Both the position numbers and the translations under genes were made by a program. Below, piece by piece: positions 1 to 13,072 of a stretch of 64,000 nucleotides of DNA. The stretch spans positions 1 through 64,000 of the forward strand of contig CAJQUW010015625.1 of NCBI GenBank assembly GCA_907163375.1, written 5' to 3'. The notes under the pieces are model-generated. The model was not told the origin of the DNA. It worked only from the letters and a program-made list of their open reading frames with translations, and did no database searches. Each line of letters starts with the position of its first letter. Within the stretch, counting starts at the first letter, position 1. Origin of the DNA: Prostheceraeus crozeri (taxonomy: Eukaryota; Platyhelminthes; Polycladida; Euryleptidae).

Positions 1-769
1 GTCTGTGTAAGAGAAATAATTTACAAGTCAAAATTAAACTAAGGTACCGGTACCTGACCTTGAAACCATCTGCGCATTGTGAAATAGTCATTCTGAAATT
101 ATTCTCAGTCAGATTAATTTGCGAATAATTCATGCCACATGCGTGTCAGTACGCAGCAGCCCTAGACACATTTATGAGAAGGTAACGCTGCCTGGAATTC
201 CGTGAAACACTTTCAACGAATGAAAAAAATCATTATTTCTTTCTGTGCTAGCGCTGTAAAATAAAAAATGATAGACCGTGGCATTACGGCGTTATCCCAT
301 CACACCTTAGCCTACGACTACAGCACTGGTGGTGCGTGTGTCGTAGAAGTTTGCCTTTGCCTGTAGTGCTGCTAGAAGCATCCCTCTATCATTACACATG
401 TGATTTTACAATTATATATTAGAAGTGCAATTTTTCATAGTTGATCTGCATCACAAATTTTCTATGCTCTTGCATGTTGCTTATAGAATAAAGGTGAGAA
501 ATAGCCCTGGTCTTTGATAGGCTGATGTTGATGCATAAATATTTGACCATCCTTGAATGTCGTCCGGTAAGTTATGTAGGCAAATCACGAAAGTGCACAA
601 TAAGGCATCAACAGGCTATTGGATCACATGCAAAGGATTATATAAATGTAAGCATGCACTATTAACATGGCTTTGATTATTTGATTGTTGATCATATAGG
701 TGTAATTAATGATTGCAATCCCGGCAATATGTAGTGCACCACACACGCCGGAGTTTTTCATTTACAGAT
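1..769. other. No recognisable gene
   Basis: AT-rich sequence without a persuasive reading frame, RNA gene or clear repeat. The last part grades into degenerate copies of the minisatellite that follows. Confidence 0.5.
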
Positions 770-2447
770 TCTTCCGAAGTTCTAGCGTACCAGATGAATG
801 ATCAATTACTAGAAATCCTGAAAACAAGTACGCCAGTGCGCCGAAGTCTGCCATCCGGTCGCGGTCCGGCGCACCACTGTATCGATGCCAGTTAGTGTCC
901 GACGCATACAATTGGAACTGCTTAACCTCGTCGAACTGGAATCCATGCAGTGGTGCGTCAGACTACATGGCGCACTTCTGAGAGGCATGTTTGTACTCGG
1001 CGCTCTGCCGTGAAAAATGTCAGAAATACTAAAAATTGATCATTTGTCTGGCGCGCCTGGAACCAGTCGAGGCAAGAATAATTTCAGAAGTTCTAGAAAT
1101 AGATCGTACTTCTGTCGCACTGTATCGTCAGCGTTGAGTCTGGCGCGTCTGTCACTGGTTTCAAGAAGCCTAATTTCAGAAATTCTAGGATCAGATCTTA
1201 AGTTTGGCGCGTCAACCTCTAGTCTAGTGTGCTTGGCACTGTTTTCCAGCAAGCCTAATTTCAGAAATTCTAGGAATACATCCTCCATCTCGCGCACTGG
1301 CGCGTCAACCGCGAGTCTGGCGCGCATGGGACTTATTTCGGCAAGCTAAATTTCAGAAGTTCTAGAAATAGATCTTACGTCTGTCGCACTGGCGAGTCAA
1401 CGTCTAGTCTGGCACGTCTGTCACTGGTTTCAAGAAGCCTAATTTCTGAAATTCCAAAAATAGATGTTGCGTATTGCGCGTCAACCTCGAGTCTAGTGTG
1501 CTATGCACTATTTTTGGCGAGCCTAATTTCAGAAATTCTATGAATGCATCCGCCATCTCGCGCCCTTGAGCGTCAACGTTGAGTCTGTCGTTCCTGGCAC
1601 TGGTTTCAAGAAGCCTAATTTCAGAAATCTAGAAATAGATCTCACTTCTGTCGCACTGGCGCGGTTCAACGTCTAGTCTGGCACGTCTGTCACTGGTTTC
1701 AAGAAGCCTAATTTCAGAAATTCCAAAAATAGATGTTGCGTATTGCGCGTCAACCTCTAGTCTAGTATGCTATGCACTGTTTCCTCCGGGCAAGCAGAAT
1801 TTCAGAAATTCTAGAAATACATCCTCCTTCTCGTGTACTGGAGCGTCAACGTTGAGTCTGTCGTGCTTGGCAATGGTTTTAGCAAGTTAAATATCAGAAG
1901 TTCTAGAAATAGATCCTACGTCTGTCGCACTGGCGCGTCAACGTCTAGTTTGTTGCGTCGGTCACTGGTTTCAAGAAGCCTAATTTCAGAAATTCTAGGA
2001 AAACATTTTCCATCTCGAGTCTGGCGCGTTTGTCACTGTTTTCAGCAAGACAAATTTCATAAATTCTAGGAGCAGATCTTATACTAGCGCCTCAATGTGG
2101 AGTTAGGCGCGTCTGTCACTGGTTCTTCACTGGATCCTACGTCTGTCGTACTGGCGCGTCTGTCACTGGTTTCAAGAAGCCTAATTTCATAATTTCTAGG
2201 ATCAGATCTTACGTTTGGCGCGTCAACCTCTAGTCTAGTGTGCTTGGCACTGTTTTCAGCAAGCCTAATTTCAGAAATTCTAGGAATACATCCTCCATCT
2301 CGCGCACTGGCGCGTCAACCGCGAGTCTGGCGCGCATGGGACTTATTTCGGCAAGCTAAATTTCAGAAGTTCTTGAAATAGATCTTACGTCTGTCGCACT
2401 GGCGAGTCAACGTCTAGTCTGGCACGTCTGTCACTGGTTTCAAGAAG
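770..2447. repeat. Minisatellite array, left block (about 90 bp unit)
   Basis: The phrase AATTTCAGAAATTCTAG recurs at about 1081, 1172, 1258, 1347, 1439, 1528, 1617, 1709, 1798, 1890 and 1981, which gives a period near 88-92 bp. Each unit also carries a GC-rich half with TCTGGCGCGTCAACGTC-like text and CACTGGTTTCAAGAAGCC. Units differ by point changes and small indels. Higher-order copying is visible: 1195-1440 is nearly repeated at 2195-2440. The first units are degenerate. Short reading frames seen here in both strands are by-products of the repeat and not genes. Confidence 0.9.
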
Positions 2448-3291
2448 ACTTACGCAGGGTCTCAGAATGGGGCGCCAATTGGCTTGTTTCCTTCAATCCT
2501 TCAAAAACTCAGAGTATTCTGCACTCACGACTTGAAGGAGATGATGATCATAGCATTAAGATGTCAGATAATAGCATCAGAGAACAAGATTCCATCTCCT
2601 TCCTTGGATTGGCGGTTACGAAAGACTTGTCATGGAAACCGTACATCCAATCCATTAGCAAGCAGGCAGCTCAACGCATTGGTAGTCTCTATCGTGCCAG
2701 CAGCTATCTTCCACCACAGACTGTCTGCTATCTTTACAAGTCCACTATTCGTCCTCTGATGGAGTATTGTTGTCATCTGTGGGCAGGCGCCCCACAAACG
2801 CATCTTAACCTCCTTGAAAGGGTTGAGAAACGTGTCAAGAATCTCATGGGTGAAAAACTTGCTATCAAGTTGCAGCCGCTCTCCGTCAGACGGGATGTTG
2901 CTTCACTCAGTCTCTTCTACAGGTACTATTTCGGTAGAAGCAGCTCTGCAGTAAATGAGTGCGCACCCAAACCTAGGATCTTCTGCAGAAGCACACGCAG
3001 AGCTAATGCACTCACATGCTATAATGTGAGCTTAGAACGCGCACGTACTGTGAGTCGCTCGAAAAGCTTTTTTGTTCTCACGGCACAGCTTTGGAATCAG
3101 CTTCCCCAGACCAATACAATCTCGATACTTTCAAGAGGCGTGCGAACAGGCTTCTGATGGGGACAGTTTTATCAGATTAGAAGATTTTTTCCTTTTTTTA
3201 AAATAATACAATTTGTTACTTTTTCATTGAGTAACCCCTAGCTTCGTTCATGGCTCATAGCTGTGCTAGGGGTGAAAATTCAGTAAAAAAA
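2448..3291 (+). mobile_element. 5'-truncated non-LTR retrotransposon (CR1/Jockey-like) inside the minisatellite
   Basis: An 844 bp insertion interrupts a minisatellite unit. The six bases AAGAAG are present on both sides (2442-2447 and 3292-3297), and the unit's normal text (TTTCAAGAAGCCTAATTTCAG) is split exactly there. The insert ends in an A-rich tail (3285-3291 region). It codes for the C-terminal part of a reverse transcriptase and a short 3' UTR. The 5' part of the element is missing, as is usual for target-primed insertion that stops early. Confidence 0.85.
2561..3157 (+). pseudogene. LINE reverse transcriptase, C-terminal fragment
   Basis: About 198 codons are open. The text FLGLAVTKDLSWKPYIQSI, followed by QRIGSLYRAS, IRPLMEYCCHLWAG and LERVEKRVKNLMG, is the thumb and post-RT region of Jockey/CR1-type LINE polymerases, where LGL-DLSW-HI and PLLEYC-HLWG motifs are typical. 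The YADD catalytic palm is absent because the element is 5' truncated, so the product could not copy RNA. The frame opens upstream of the first methionine, so that methionine is not a real start. The frame is intact to its stop, which suggests a fairly recent insertion. Confidence 0.8.
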
Positions 3292-4110
3292 AAGAAGCTT
3301 AATTTCAGAAATTCCAAAAGTAGATGTTGCGTCTTGCTCGTCAACCTCTATAGTCTAGTATGCTATGCACTGTTTTCGGCAAGCAGAATTTCAGAAATTC
3401 TAGAAATACATCCTCCTTCTCGTGTACTGGAGCGTCAACGTTGAGTCTGTCGTGCCTGGCAATGGTTTTAGCAAGTTAAATATCAGAAGTTCTAGAAATA
3501 GATCCTACGTCTGTCGCACTGGCGCGTCAACGTCTAGTTTGTTGCGTCGGTCACTGGTTTCAAGAAGCCTAATTTCAGAAATTCTAGGAAAACATTTTCC
3601 ATCTCGAGTCTGGCGCGTTTGTCACTGTTTTCAGCAAGACAAATTTCATAAATTCTAGGAGCAGATCTTATACTAGCGCCTCAATGTGGAGTCTGGCGCT
3701 ACTGGGACTGGTTTCAAGAAGCCTGCTTTCAGAAGCTCTAGGAGTTGATCTTACGTTTGACGCGTCAACGTCGAATCTGGCGCGCCGAGCACTGTTTTCG
3801 GCGGGCCTAATTTCAGAAATGCGCGCCTGGCACTGGCTTCAAGAAGCCTAATTTCAGGAAATCTAGGAGTAGATATTTCGTCTGGCGCGTCAACCCCGAC
3901 TCTGGCGGGCTGTGCGTTGACTTCGGAAAGCATGATTTAAGATGTTCTCTGAACTGAAACTACGTCGAATCTGGCACTCTGGTACGTCAACCAGGGATGT
4001 GGTGCACCCAATTCGAATCTGGAGCGCATGATCCTGACTTTATCGAGCTTGTTTTCAGAATTTCTAAAAATGAATCATTATTGTGACACAGGGCACACAA
4101 GATCCCGATA
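3292..4110. repeat. Minisatellite array, right block
   Basis: This continues the same family of about 90 bp units after the LINE. The stretch 3336-3700 is almost identical to 1741-2090, so part of the array was copied as a block of several units. Units become degenerate after about 3900. Confidence 0.85.
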
Positions 4111-5640
4111 TAACAACAGTTGGCGTACAAGTTCTTGTAACACATATCATGCTCGATAATCAAGCTGTCATGCAGATGTGATGAAACGTATAGCTGAAAT
4201 TTGCTGTTAATGATTGACGCCTACATGAGAGTATTTGATGCTGCTCATTTTTACTTTGTGGCCTTGTAGGACCATGTTTCTAAGAAGTCTAATAGGGTTC
4301 CGTTTATGGCCAAAGATATTGATTTTTCATTATGATTTGGATAAATAAGTGAATGTGTGAGAATGTTTATTAGGAAGTAATAACTTAGTAGCAGATTAGG
4401 CATAACATCAATATCTGGTACTCAAAAGCTACAACAATATGCGTTGGAGCAAAAAATGAACATGCGAAAATCTAGGTGATTTACAGATGTCAGGATGACA
4501 AAACAAAATATTGCAAATTCTCAAGAAGTCTGCTTTTTCACAGGCATGATTGCTTATGGGCGCGTTTTTTTTTCTTGGTATTTGATTTCTTTCTTCTGCT
4601 CATCATTTCGCTGCTGTATGATTAACTTCACTTTGAGCACTGTTCAACTATTCATTTGATAGTCTGACTCCTATCACTTCGCTTTTATCGGAAAGAGCTA
4701 CTGCAAATTCCGTAAAACTGTATCCAGTAGCATTCTACCTGCTTCAGTTTTATCTTCATCCTTCTCATCTTCAATGAACTTCTTCTCTTTCTCGTCCAAT
4801 GCCTCATACTTCCTTTTGTAGATTGAACAGATATAATTGTTGCAGCTGTTTTCATTATCTTATATATTTCTCATTGTCAGTCATCAGTTATTCCCTTTTA
4901 TCCTAATGATGACAATGAGCACCCCAGGAACAAAAATTATGAACCTCAACATCTCCTTACGAAAAGCGAGCATCTTTTTGATAGTAATCATTGCGGAGTT
5001 TCAATGGACATAGTCTGCTTGCTTGTTCTGCTGTTACAATATTTTTTATTGTCTACTGGCTTCTGAACTCATGCGATAGTTTTGGTAACTCTTTTTGTGT
5101 TGGTATTGATTTGTTGTCATATCGCCGAATGCCTTTCAGAAGGCATCGCTCTAAAAATGGTCAAGACAGATGATTGGAGGTAGTATGCTCTACCAGTTCA
5201 TTGTTTTCAAATTGACCCTCAAAATCGTCTCTGACCATAGAAAGTCATCTCCTTGGTCGCAAATGAGACGAGGTAGCGCAGGCGAGCTTTCCGATGACAG
5301 CAATTGTCCTCTTATCTCCACAATCAAATCTGAGACAGGTGGGATATTTTAAGAATTTGTGAGTTCGGAAGAAGTTTCTTTTGATGGTGGCGCCTTTTCA
5401 TTCGGCGATTCTTTTATGGCGTTTCTTCTTCTATTATCTAAATCAAGCTTAAAATCTTCAATCGTACATGAAGAGTTTACTCACAATTGATTTATTCACA
5501 CACATATATGAGATAAGGTCAGAATTTATCTCACAGATACATGTTTAAAGTACAATTGATTGCTTTTTTTGCAGTAAGTGCCTCTATATTTCTATGCTCA
5601 AAAGTATATAAAAAACCGTGAACTTTCAAATCAAGTGGAC
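4111..5640. other. No recognisable gene; one short lysine/glutamate-rich open stretch
   Basis: No repeat boundary or known protein is visible in most of this region. On the minus strand, about 4700-4852 reads as 44 or more codons rich in K, E and D (core KYEALDEKEKKFIEDEKDED), ending in a stop near 4697. It could be the last exon or a relic of an unknown gene. No splice signal or homology is convincing. Confidence 0.4.
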
Positions 5641-5649
5641 TTGAAGCCA

Positions 5650-6527
5650 AATCGAAGCATCAGCACCACACTAGTGAAAGGCAGATCTGTCACCATAATT
5701 TCATGAAAGGGCACTCATCTGAGATATGCTCCATTGTCTGACATTCGCTGAATGGAGACTCATGAAGGCCTCATTTACGCAGTGTCTCACAAGAACTACC
5801 CGCGCGGCAGCGTAGACGATTGAGCAGCGTCAATTTACCACAAGGTAGCTTCGCACGAGGCAGATCACGGATCGTATCTGCGACGAGAGCCTTGTTAGGA
5901 GCGTCCACGGCAAGGCTGCAAGGATCTATAAAGAAGGTTCTGGAAAGGTTCGCCACACTGGGTGATGAAACGGAAGGCGTAGAGTTGGCGGATGCGCGCT
6001 GTCGTGAAGAACGGGCAAATTTTGAACTTATTCAATGGAATTCGATGCGCACATAGTTGCTGTTTCTCTTCTGAGGTCAAGTGGAGCAGTATTGGTGAGT
6101 GCGGGAAGCCAGTCAGTTTTCATTGCTTTGATGGCACCGGATGTAGTTTGCATGGCTTAATTTAGTTGGACATCGACTCGTTTGCAATGTGCTTAGTTTT
6201 CCAAACAGGATAGCAGTGTTCAGCTGTTTGGTAGCATAATACCAGTCCTGTTTCACGCAGTACATTAGCATCAGTGTCCCACGTTTAGCCAGCGATGATA
6301 TTCAGAAGATTACTTCTTGTCTGTATTTTTTAGCTCGGTTTTGTCAGATGTTCATTGTAGGATGACGTTCGATCCAAGGTATGCAGGCTTGGGTTCATGG
6401 GATATACACGAAAACTGTCAATGTGCACGTCAAATTGATCGCCTTTTTGACAGTTGTTTATGTAAAACCCGGTAGAAACAGTCTTTCGTGTTACTTGGTT
6501 GTAGTCTTCATCGAGTACATAAGTCAA
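5650..6527 (-). pseudogene. Decayed LINE reverse transcriptase C-terminus
   Basis: Read on the minus strand from 6527 down, the fragment passes through LDRTSSYNEHLTKPS, then VLRETGLVLCYQTAEHCYPVW, then LLHLTSEEKQ, and ends with LLNRLRCRAGSSCETLRKWG and CQTMEHISDECP. This is the ordered post-RT region of a widespread animal LINE family (LDRTLSFKEHL, LALCYS-AEYC-PVW, LLNRFRTG--C, QTMNHI--CP). Several in-frame stops and at least two frame changes show that it is dead. The catalytic palm and the endonuclease are not present here. Confidence 0.75.
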
Positions 6528-6559
6528 CTATATTAGATGTCTGTTTCATTCGCCACTTA

Positions 6560-7110
6560 GGCAGGCTGTTGTGCGGTCGTCTTGCCGCGCAGCTCCTGTT
6601 TGCGGCTTGCTTTCTGCTTTGTTGCTTCTGCTAACTATACTTAACTGCCATCGTGTTAGTTTCTCCGCCTCAACCTCAGGACCCACCTTGTATTATTGAT
6701 TACGAACCTCATCTTCTTGCTATTCTACAGATATTTTACCATGGATTTACTTTATTCATTTACATTAAGTGCTTTCTCGCATTTTCCATTTCTCAAATCT
6801 CAAGTCATATCAGACATAATAGTTGCTTAGTCATCATTCATCGTTGCAACTGCTTATCAATCCCTCGCTCGCCCTGTACCTAGTGGATACATCGCTTGCC
6901 GTCTGCTGACTTTTATCTCATCACACAACGTTTTGATCGACTCGCTTGGCAGTGTGGCAGTGTGGCAGTGTGCAGTGTGTTTCCCCAGCATCAATCCAAC
7001 GACTTCTTGTGACCATACGCCTGCAACGCGCTTCTGTGTTTCTGTAATTGCACTCACCGAATTACTTTTTTACTGTGAGTCTAGAAATAAAGATTATTAT
7101 TATTATTATG
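6560..7110 (+). repeat. Possible retroelement 3' end with (TTA)n tail
   Basis: A C/T-rich stretch ends at about 7085-7110 in AATAAAGATTATTATTATTA, a simple-repeat tail of the kind left by LINE or SINE 3' ends. It includes a short GGCAGTGT tandem run at 6945-6980. No coding remnant supports a specific family. Confidence 0.4.
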
Positions 7111-7128
7111 TCATCATTTAGCACAGCG

Positions 7129-7308
7129 TTGAGTTCTGTTCGTAAAAGTTCGAGCTCGCCGGGTACAACAAATGTCATCGGCATGAACGAATTTTCTGCT
7201 CGTTGTCGAAAAGATGCCTGTTATTTACGTGAGGTGTTGAAGAGAGTTGGTGCTGAGGCTGATCCTTTAGGACGGTCGCTCTTGCAAGAGGTTGACAGTC
7301 TATGGGGG
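7129..7308 (+). CDS. Candidate exon of an unknown gene
   Basis: An open stretch with protein-like composition lies between a plausible acceptor (CATCATTTAG before 7129) and a plausible donor (GGGGTAAGC at 7306-7314). It contains MNEFSARCRKDACYLREVL and DPLGRSLLQEVDSLWG. I do not recognise the family. No partner exon could be found nearby, and the retroelement-like tail directly upstream is a reason for caution. It may be a real internal or first coding exon, or chance. Confidence 0.25.
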
Positions 7309-7319
7309 TAAGCATCTGC

Positions 7320-10300
7320 TGCGTTTTAAGAGAATGCTTTTATGCAATGCGCTGTATAAGCCTACTGAACAAGTATGAGGAAATTTAAGATAAAAACAAT
7401 CATAACAGTTTGACAGTGAACTCGAAGCGCAATACTTGTGTTGAGATTAGTGCTAGTTAAGCAATTATGAATTCTATCTTTTTTATAAGAAGTGTAACCC
7501 ATGGTAAAGATAACAATTAATGTAGATTTCTAAAACAAGCAGCTGTAGGCATTCAGTAAGTCTTAAAAGAAACACTGGGGGCAATCAAATAATAGTGATC
7601 TATCTCACGTTGATAATTTAGAAATCAGGATCTGTAGTTATGCCAATAGCTGAACAATATTAATTACTGACAGCCGTTAATTGCTTGACGATGTAAACCG
7701 TCTGATTTATGTGTAGCCACACTCCAATGAAGTTGGTTTTGTAATAAATCTCGTAAAATCTACTCATTGATAAATTTAGGTGCGGGTTCCACTTGAGGGC
7801 GGGTGATACTCAAGAAAAAGCGGTATACACTGATATTGATCATCCTATTTATCATCTCATCTCTTCCTCAATAACTCATACCAACCCACGACAACTTAGC
7901 TACGTGACCTTACTGACATTGTGATTTTCATTTTGCAAAAAAAATATATATATATTCACTATACTTTAGCATTTAATTTGATTATGTGTCTGCTATCTCT
8001 TCCTTCACTTTCATTTGTTAAGTTTTGTAATTTCCCATAACTTCAAAATATATTGTGTCGCCCCACAATAATAAGCATCGGGATTCTTTGTCTCAAATGT
8101 ATGATTATTATTGAAATACTTAGCATTTGAGATCACAAAGATGATAAATACATCATCTTTCATTTGTGAATTGTGCTATTCAGTTTCGGTGTCGTGTATT
8201 GCGTTTCAAGAAAATGTTGTTCCAAAATTTTCACATCTGGTAGGTAGAATAATTTTACTGCTTTCATGTTATGTATTGATCAATATCAGTTGTCAAATCT
8301 ACATGCCTAGCTACAAAAGTCCCTTGCATGTCTAATTGCACTGAAGCCAAAACCAAGACGAAGCCTTTACCAACATATCATTGATCAGCTTTGGAGGAAC
8401 TTGATCTCAGACAAATGTTTATCCTCAAATATAGATGCTAACTCCTAAAGACGAGACAATCACATCACACTTGCTATGGATTTTAACTGAATTTTATATT
8501 GGTCCTTATCTCAATGACTAGAATGTTGGTACTGAAACGCATATTCGCGCATAGTTGTGATTTTCAGAATGTGATCACGAATGTACTAAAAATGAGGGTG
8601 GGTGCGTAAATTCCGGAAGCGGTCATTTCCTCAACTTTATTGATCCCGTTGATTATGTGTTCATGTAGATGATTTAAAAAACATAAGATTATGATGATAA
8701 AATGCGCAATTGAATAGTGACTGTCTACATTTTAGAGATAGTGACCTCAGTCTACTCAACCGTGGAGTCGGGAGCATTCTCTGTGACAGGACCGCAGTGG
8801 TGCCAAAATGTTGAAACCATCTGATAGCTATTTGCAGACCGAAGATGGAGTTAATGAACTCAATTTTTAGGCTACCAAGTGGACATCTGAAGCAGCATGC
8901 ATCACTGTCGAAAAAGGGACACAGAGACGGTAACTGGAAGCAATGTTCATTGATTCTTTAAGAAGTAGTTCGACATACAAGTGCTAGTAAGCTTACCTCT
9001 CATTTTGACATCTTACTGCTTGTATCTGATTATCTTTATCTTTATCCGAAGGGCGAAGTTCACAGCATGACCAACTTCGCCAACCGGGATTGTTCCACTA
9101 GCAAAACCGGCGAAGTATGTGGGATCTTCTTGTATCCTCTCATGCTGCTTTTCTTTTTCATCTTGAAAGTTTATTTTTGAATCAGCACATGTCTAAGGAG
9201 AATTCAAACGTTCATTGATGGCTGTCACTAAACATCTTTGTCGCAGATTTGGAAAGGTGTCTTTTTTGACTTCCTGGCTTACATGTATGTCTCATACCCA
9301 TACAAGCAACTTATAGTTCAAGTGCAATTGCTATTAATAATATATCCGTGAAATACACGTACATGCATTAGCGGTTGGATTACGTCAAAATGAAGGCCAC
9401 TTGGTTTACGTTTGGGGTGTCTGAGACGTTGTGTCAGACACTCCATATTGAAATAGCTTGGAACATCATAAAAATATAGTTTATAATTTCTTTTTATATG
9501 ATATGTGGGATATAAGAAGACATTATCAAACCACTCTTGAAATCAACTGTTAACCTGTCCTACAGAATTCGAATCTACTTTCGCGCGTTCCTTGAATGGA
9601 GCGAACATTTCATATTTCGACTACATACAGTAGTTGGCACCACCGAACAGTCAGCCAGGCGTCAGCAAATTCACGATTTATTGGAAGTCATGTGTTAACT
9701 AACTAGGTCTGCGATTGGACAAAGAAAATTACCATTCCTATAGAAGTTGAATCAAGCCGATATTAGCGATTGTTCGTACCATCCATGAGGCCTACAATTG
9801 AAAAATTGCTGAAATATGGCGATATAGTTAGCTATCTAAATATATAAACTCACTAAATAAATATATATAATATATAATATCACTAAATGAATAAATAATA
9901 GGCAATATAATAGTTAGCTCACCAAAGTAGCTGCCCAGAAATCATGGGGTTTCGTGACAATTTCCGTCTGACATGGTGAAATGTCGCATAGCGTTCATTA
10001 GTACACAACATTTTTTTTATGATATCCGTGTGTATAAGACTATAAATATTTTTTTGCTAATATAGTTTTCTCCATAGTAGTTTTCTCTGAAGTAGTCTCT
10101 CCAAAAAATACTGACAGCATTTATACCTATGCAAGAAGACGCGTGAATTCATGAAATGCTGAGACTCAAAATGTCGAAAGAAATGAATTTTGCTATCATA
10201 CGGGGATACGTAGGTATGGCTATAGGTTATGATTTTGTACCTATGATTTATTCACTTGTACAACATCCTACTACTCCTTATCATCTTAGCTACAATTCCC

Positions 10301-12779
10301 AACCTACCAGATGCCTAAACAGGCCTACTTGATTTGCATTTTTGCAAGCATCCCAGGAAACCAGTCGTCATCCATACGACACGAAAAGTACGTGCGGACA
10401 GTGATTACGTTTGTTCGAAATTGTGGTGTCCAAAATGTTTCCGTTTTTTAAAATAGGAATATGCGTTGACTCAAACGTGCCGATCGGGTGATCTTATAGT
10501 GTTGCGTTGGTGGGTGGATAAGTCATCTTTTGTAATATGATCAAACCCGGATGGACAAGAGCAAACTACATGTAGTATTGTCAGAGATAGCATACTATCT
10601 CCCTAAAAGTACAGGGAGAGGAGACATGATCTCCAGATGCAATACACTGACGACATGCGATTAATCTGCTCTCCAAAACATGACAAGAAGATCTAGCACC
10701 CTATTTTTCAGATATGATAAATGTAGAAATCTATACAAAACTTTATCTCAACTATGCGCAAGGATCGGAAAATTTAATAAAAAATTTGTTATGTCAGTCA
10801 GCTTTTAATTGTTCAATTGCGAGATGCTTCTCTAAATTAGCCTATATGACTGTTGAGAATTTTACTGATCAATGCGTATACCCTCAAAATGGCAAAATAT
10901 ACTTTGAGAAGTCATTATTTTGGATTTTTTTATTAATAAATCACATGATTAAGGTGTGCCGAGAGCCATCGAAAGCTCGTGTATTTTACTGTGGAGTGTA
11001 AATTAAACAGATAAAGAAATCCGAAATAATGACTTCTCAATCATTGAACCCATCTGAAAAAATATTCAGCATATTAAAAAATATACTTTGCTACGACTAA
11101 GCAACTGCTTTACATATAACCTCCGAATTCGTTTACACAATTTGCAATAGAAGAATTATTCTTCTCCACTACACATGGAAACAGAGAAAATAACGGAAAT
11201 CCCATAGGAAACCTACCGACAAATCTTCTTGCGGTAAAACGTAGTTTGTTACACTTAACTACAACTCGATTTCCACAATATTTGATGTCCTTTTTCTCTC
11301 ATCAATACAAGAATGAAAAGAAAATCTGTTGTCGCCTCCTCGTACCGGCTGATAGTTTCCGGACAGAAACATGACATTCCATGCAGATCATCCTTTACAT
11401 TTTGAAGAGATCTGATCATGACCGGCGCTGTGGCCTTATGTTAGTGTTGGCTCTGCGTCCGAGAGACCTTTGGTCAAACGTTGGCCGGGTCAAACCTAAG
11501 ACTTTTAAAATAGGTACACTTTGCATTCTTGCTAAACACTCAAAACATTCTTGCACAAAAGGAATGAGAGTGGGATAAATAACACCTCGGCCACATGGAA
11601 GAAAGTCTCCATGCCTAATGTGCTTCCGAAGATAAACAAGGTTCATTTATTTATTTTTTTCATGTAAAACGCTTAACTTCCTGTTGAGTTTTCAGTCAGG
11701 TGACTTTAGACTATTAGCAGGTATGAAATGGAGATTCGAATTATTTGATGCGTGATCTCTGTGAAGTAAGCAAGATAATAAGATGATTTAGTGAATGAAA
11801 TAGTCGGGTATAGAGCTGTTTTTCAAAAAGTATTTTTTAGGTCTAGAGGATACTAACAAATCTCGCATCCTTAGAATTTTGAAATATATATATTTTTCCG
11901 TCCGAAGTGGTTGGAATCGATTTAGTGAAGAATTTTTTGTTCATTCCAAATGTGAGTGTAGTCTTGAATCTGAAAATCTTTCAAAATGCTCTGCGATGTC
12001 TGCTGCTAACTTCGACTTGATACTGCATATTCAACAGTTGCAGACACCGTCATATAAATCAGGCAATGGTTTATTGGCTTTTACACTTGGTACAGAAGAG
12101 ACTATGGGCCCATCACCCAATGACAAAAACATGGATGAAACAACCAAGCTAAGTCAAACATGAGTCAATTAAAAAGTCAAAAATAAGTCTCGGGCTAAAG
12201 CCCTCGGGATTCATCAAATAATTTCCCTCTCTATGTCCCACAGAATCACATATCCATCCTCTATCCGTTATAAAATACACCTAGCCATGTCTATCATAGC
12301 CCTCATTTGTTACGATTTCTATGTCCTCTGGAGAATTTATTGAGAGCAAAAGGATTGATGACCTGAAATTTCTAGTCACCATAGACAAGAAACGTCAATG
12401 ATAACCGATAACATGTAGAGATGTTTAACAGTTCTCCATTCCCGCGGGCTTTGATGTAAATACAATGAGAATAGTCACCCATCTGAATCGGACGTAAATC
12501 ATGAAATCTTAAAAGCCAAAGTGCCCTGAGATCATTCTCACTAAAGCTAGATGGGTACAATTTCTATATTTTAGATCCATCTTAACGAATTTCAGATATC
12601 TTAAAAGTTGAAATTGTTGATGAATTCCCTATCTGAAATTCAACTGGAGAATTTTTCTGGAGATACCAACTGTTTGGGAGTTATTTAAGTTGCGTGCACA
12701 TCACCCTATAGTGAAACGTGATAGGTTTTTGTTTAGCGAAATGTACGGCTTTTGTGATATCTTCCATTTCAAATAAGCA
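7320..12779. other. No recognisable gene
   Basis: Mostly AT-rich unique-looking sequence. About 9020-9130, on the minus strand, ends in a (GATAAA)n-like run next to the phrase GAAGTTGGTCATGCTGTGAA, which resembles a LINE 3' tail. About 11416-11510 has a short minus-strand frame with GLTRPTFDQRS text, of the kind often read from repeat 3' ends. AT-rich simple sequence occurs at 7940-7960 and 9838-9895. No protein family was recognised. Confidence 0.4.
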
Positions 12780-13072
12780 GCTGTTTATTTTTCACTTCAC
12801 ACCAGTCATTGTTTTATTGACCGCCGTTGACTCAATTTTTTTTCTCCGTTTGATAATGGCATTGAAGTGCATTTTAGCCCACTGCCTATGAAGAATTGAA
12901 TTAAAATGCATTGCTGATGAATACGTGTTTCAGGGAACTGGAAATAAAGACTTAATGCAAGCTTACGGAATATACTCAGTAGTTTGAAATTAACGCATAT
13001 TTGGGGTAACAGGCCACAAATGTGCTGCCCATTTTACTTAGCAAGAAATTCTACTTACCTACAGGTAGCCTG
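12780..13072. repeat. Partial extra copy of the duplicated module
   Basis: About 12790-12950 carries the CACACCAGTCATTGTTTTA, TTGACCGCCGTTGACTC and TTGAAGTGCATTTTAGCCCA text, which recurs at about 13190 and about 15820. It is the leftmost and shortest member of a three-copy set. Confidence 0.7.

Noticed and set aside
1833..2069. Repeated 78-codon frame, found again at 3422-3658
   Set aside because: Arises because the minisatellite block is duplicated. The same frame appears in no other context and composition follows the repeat.
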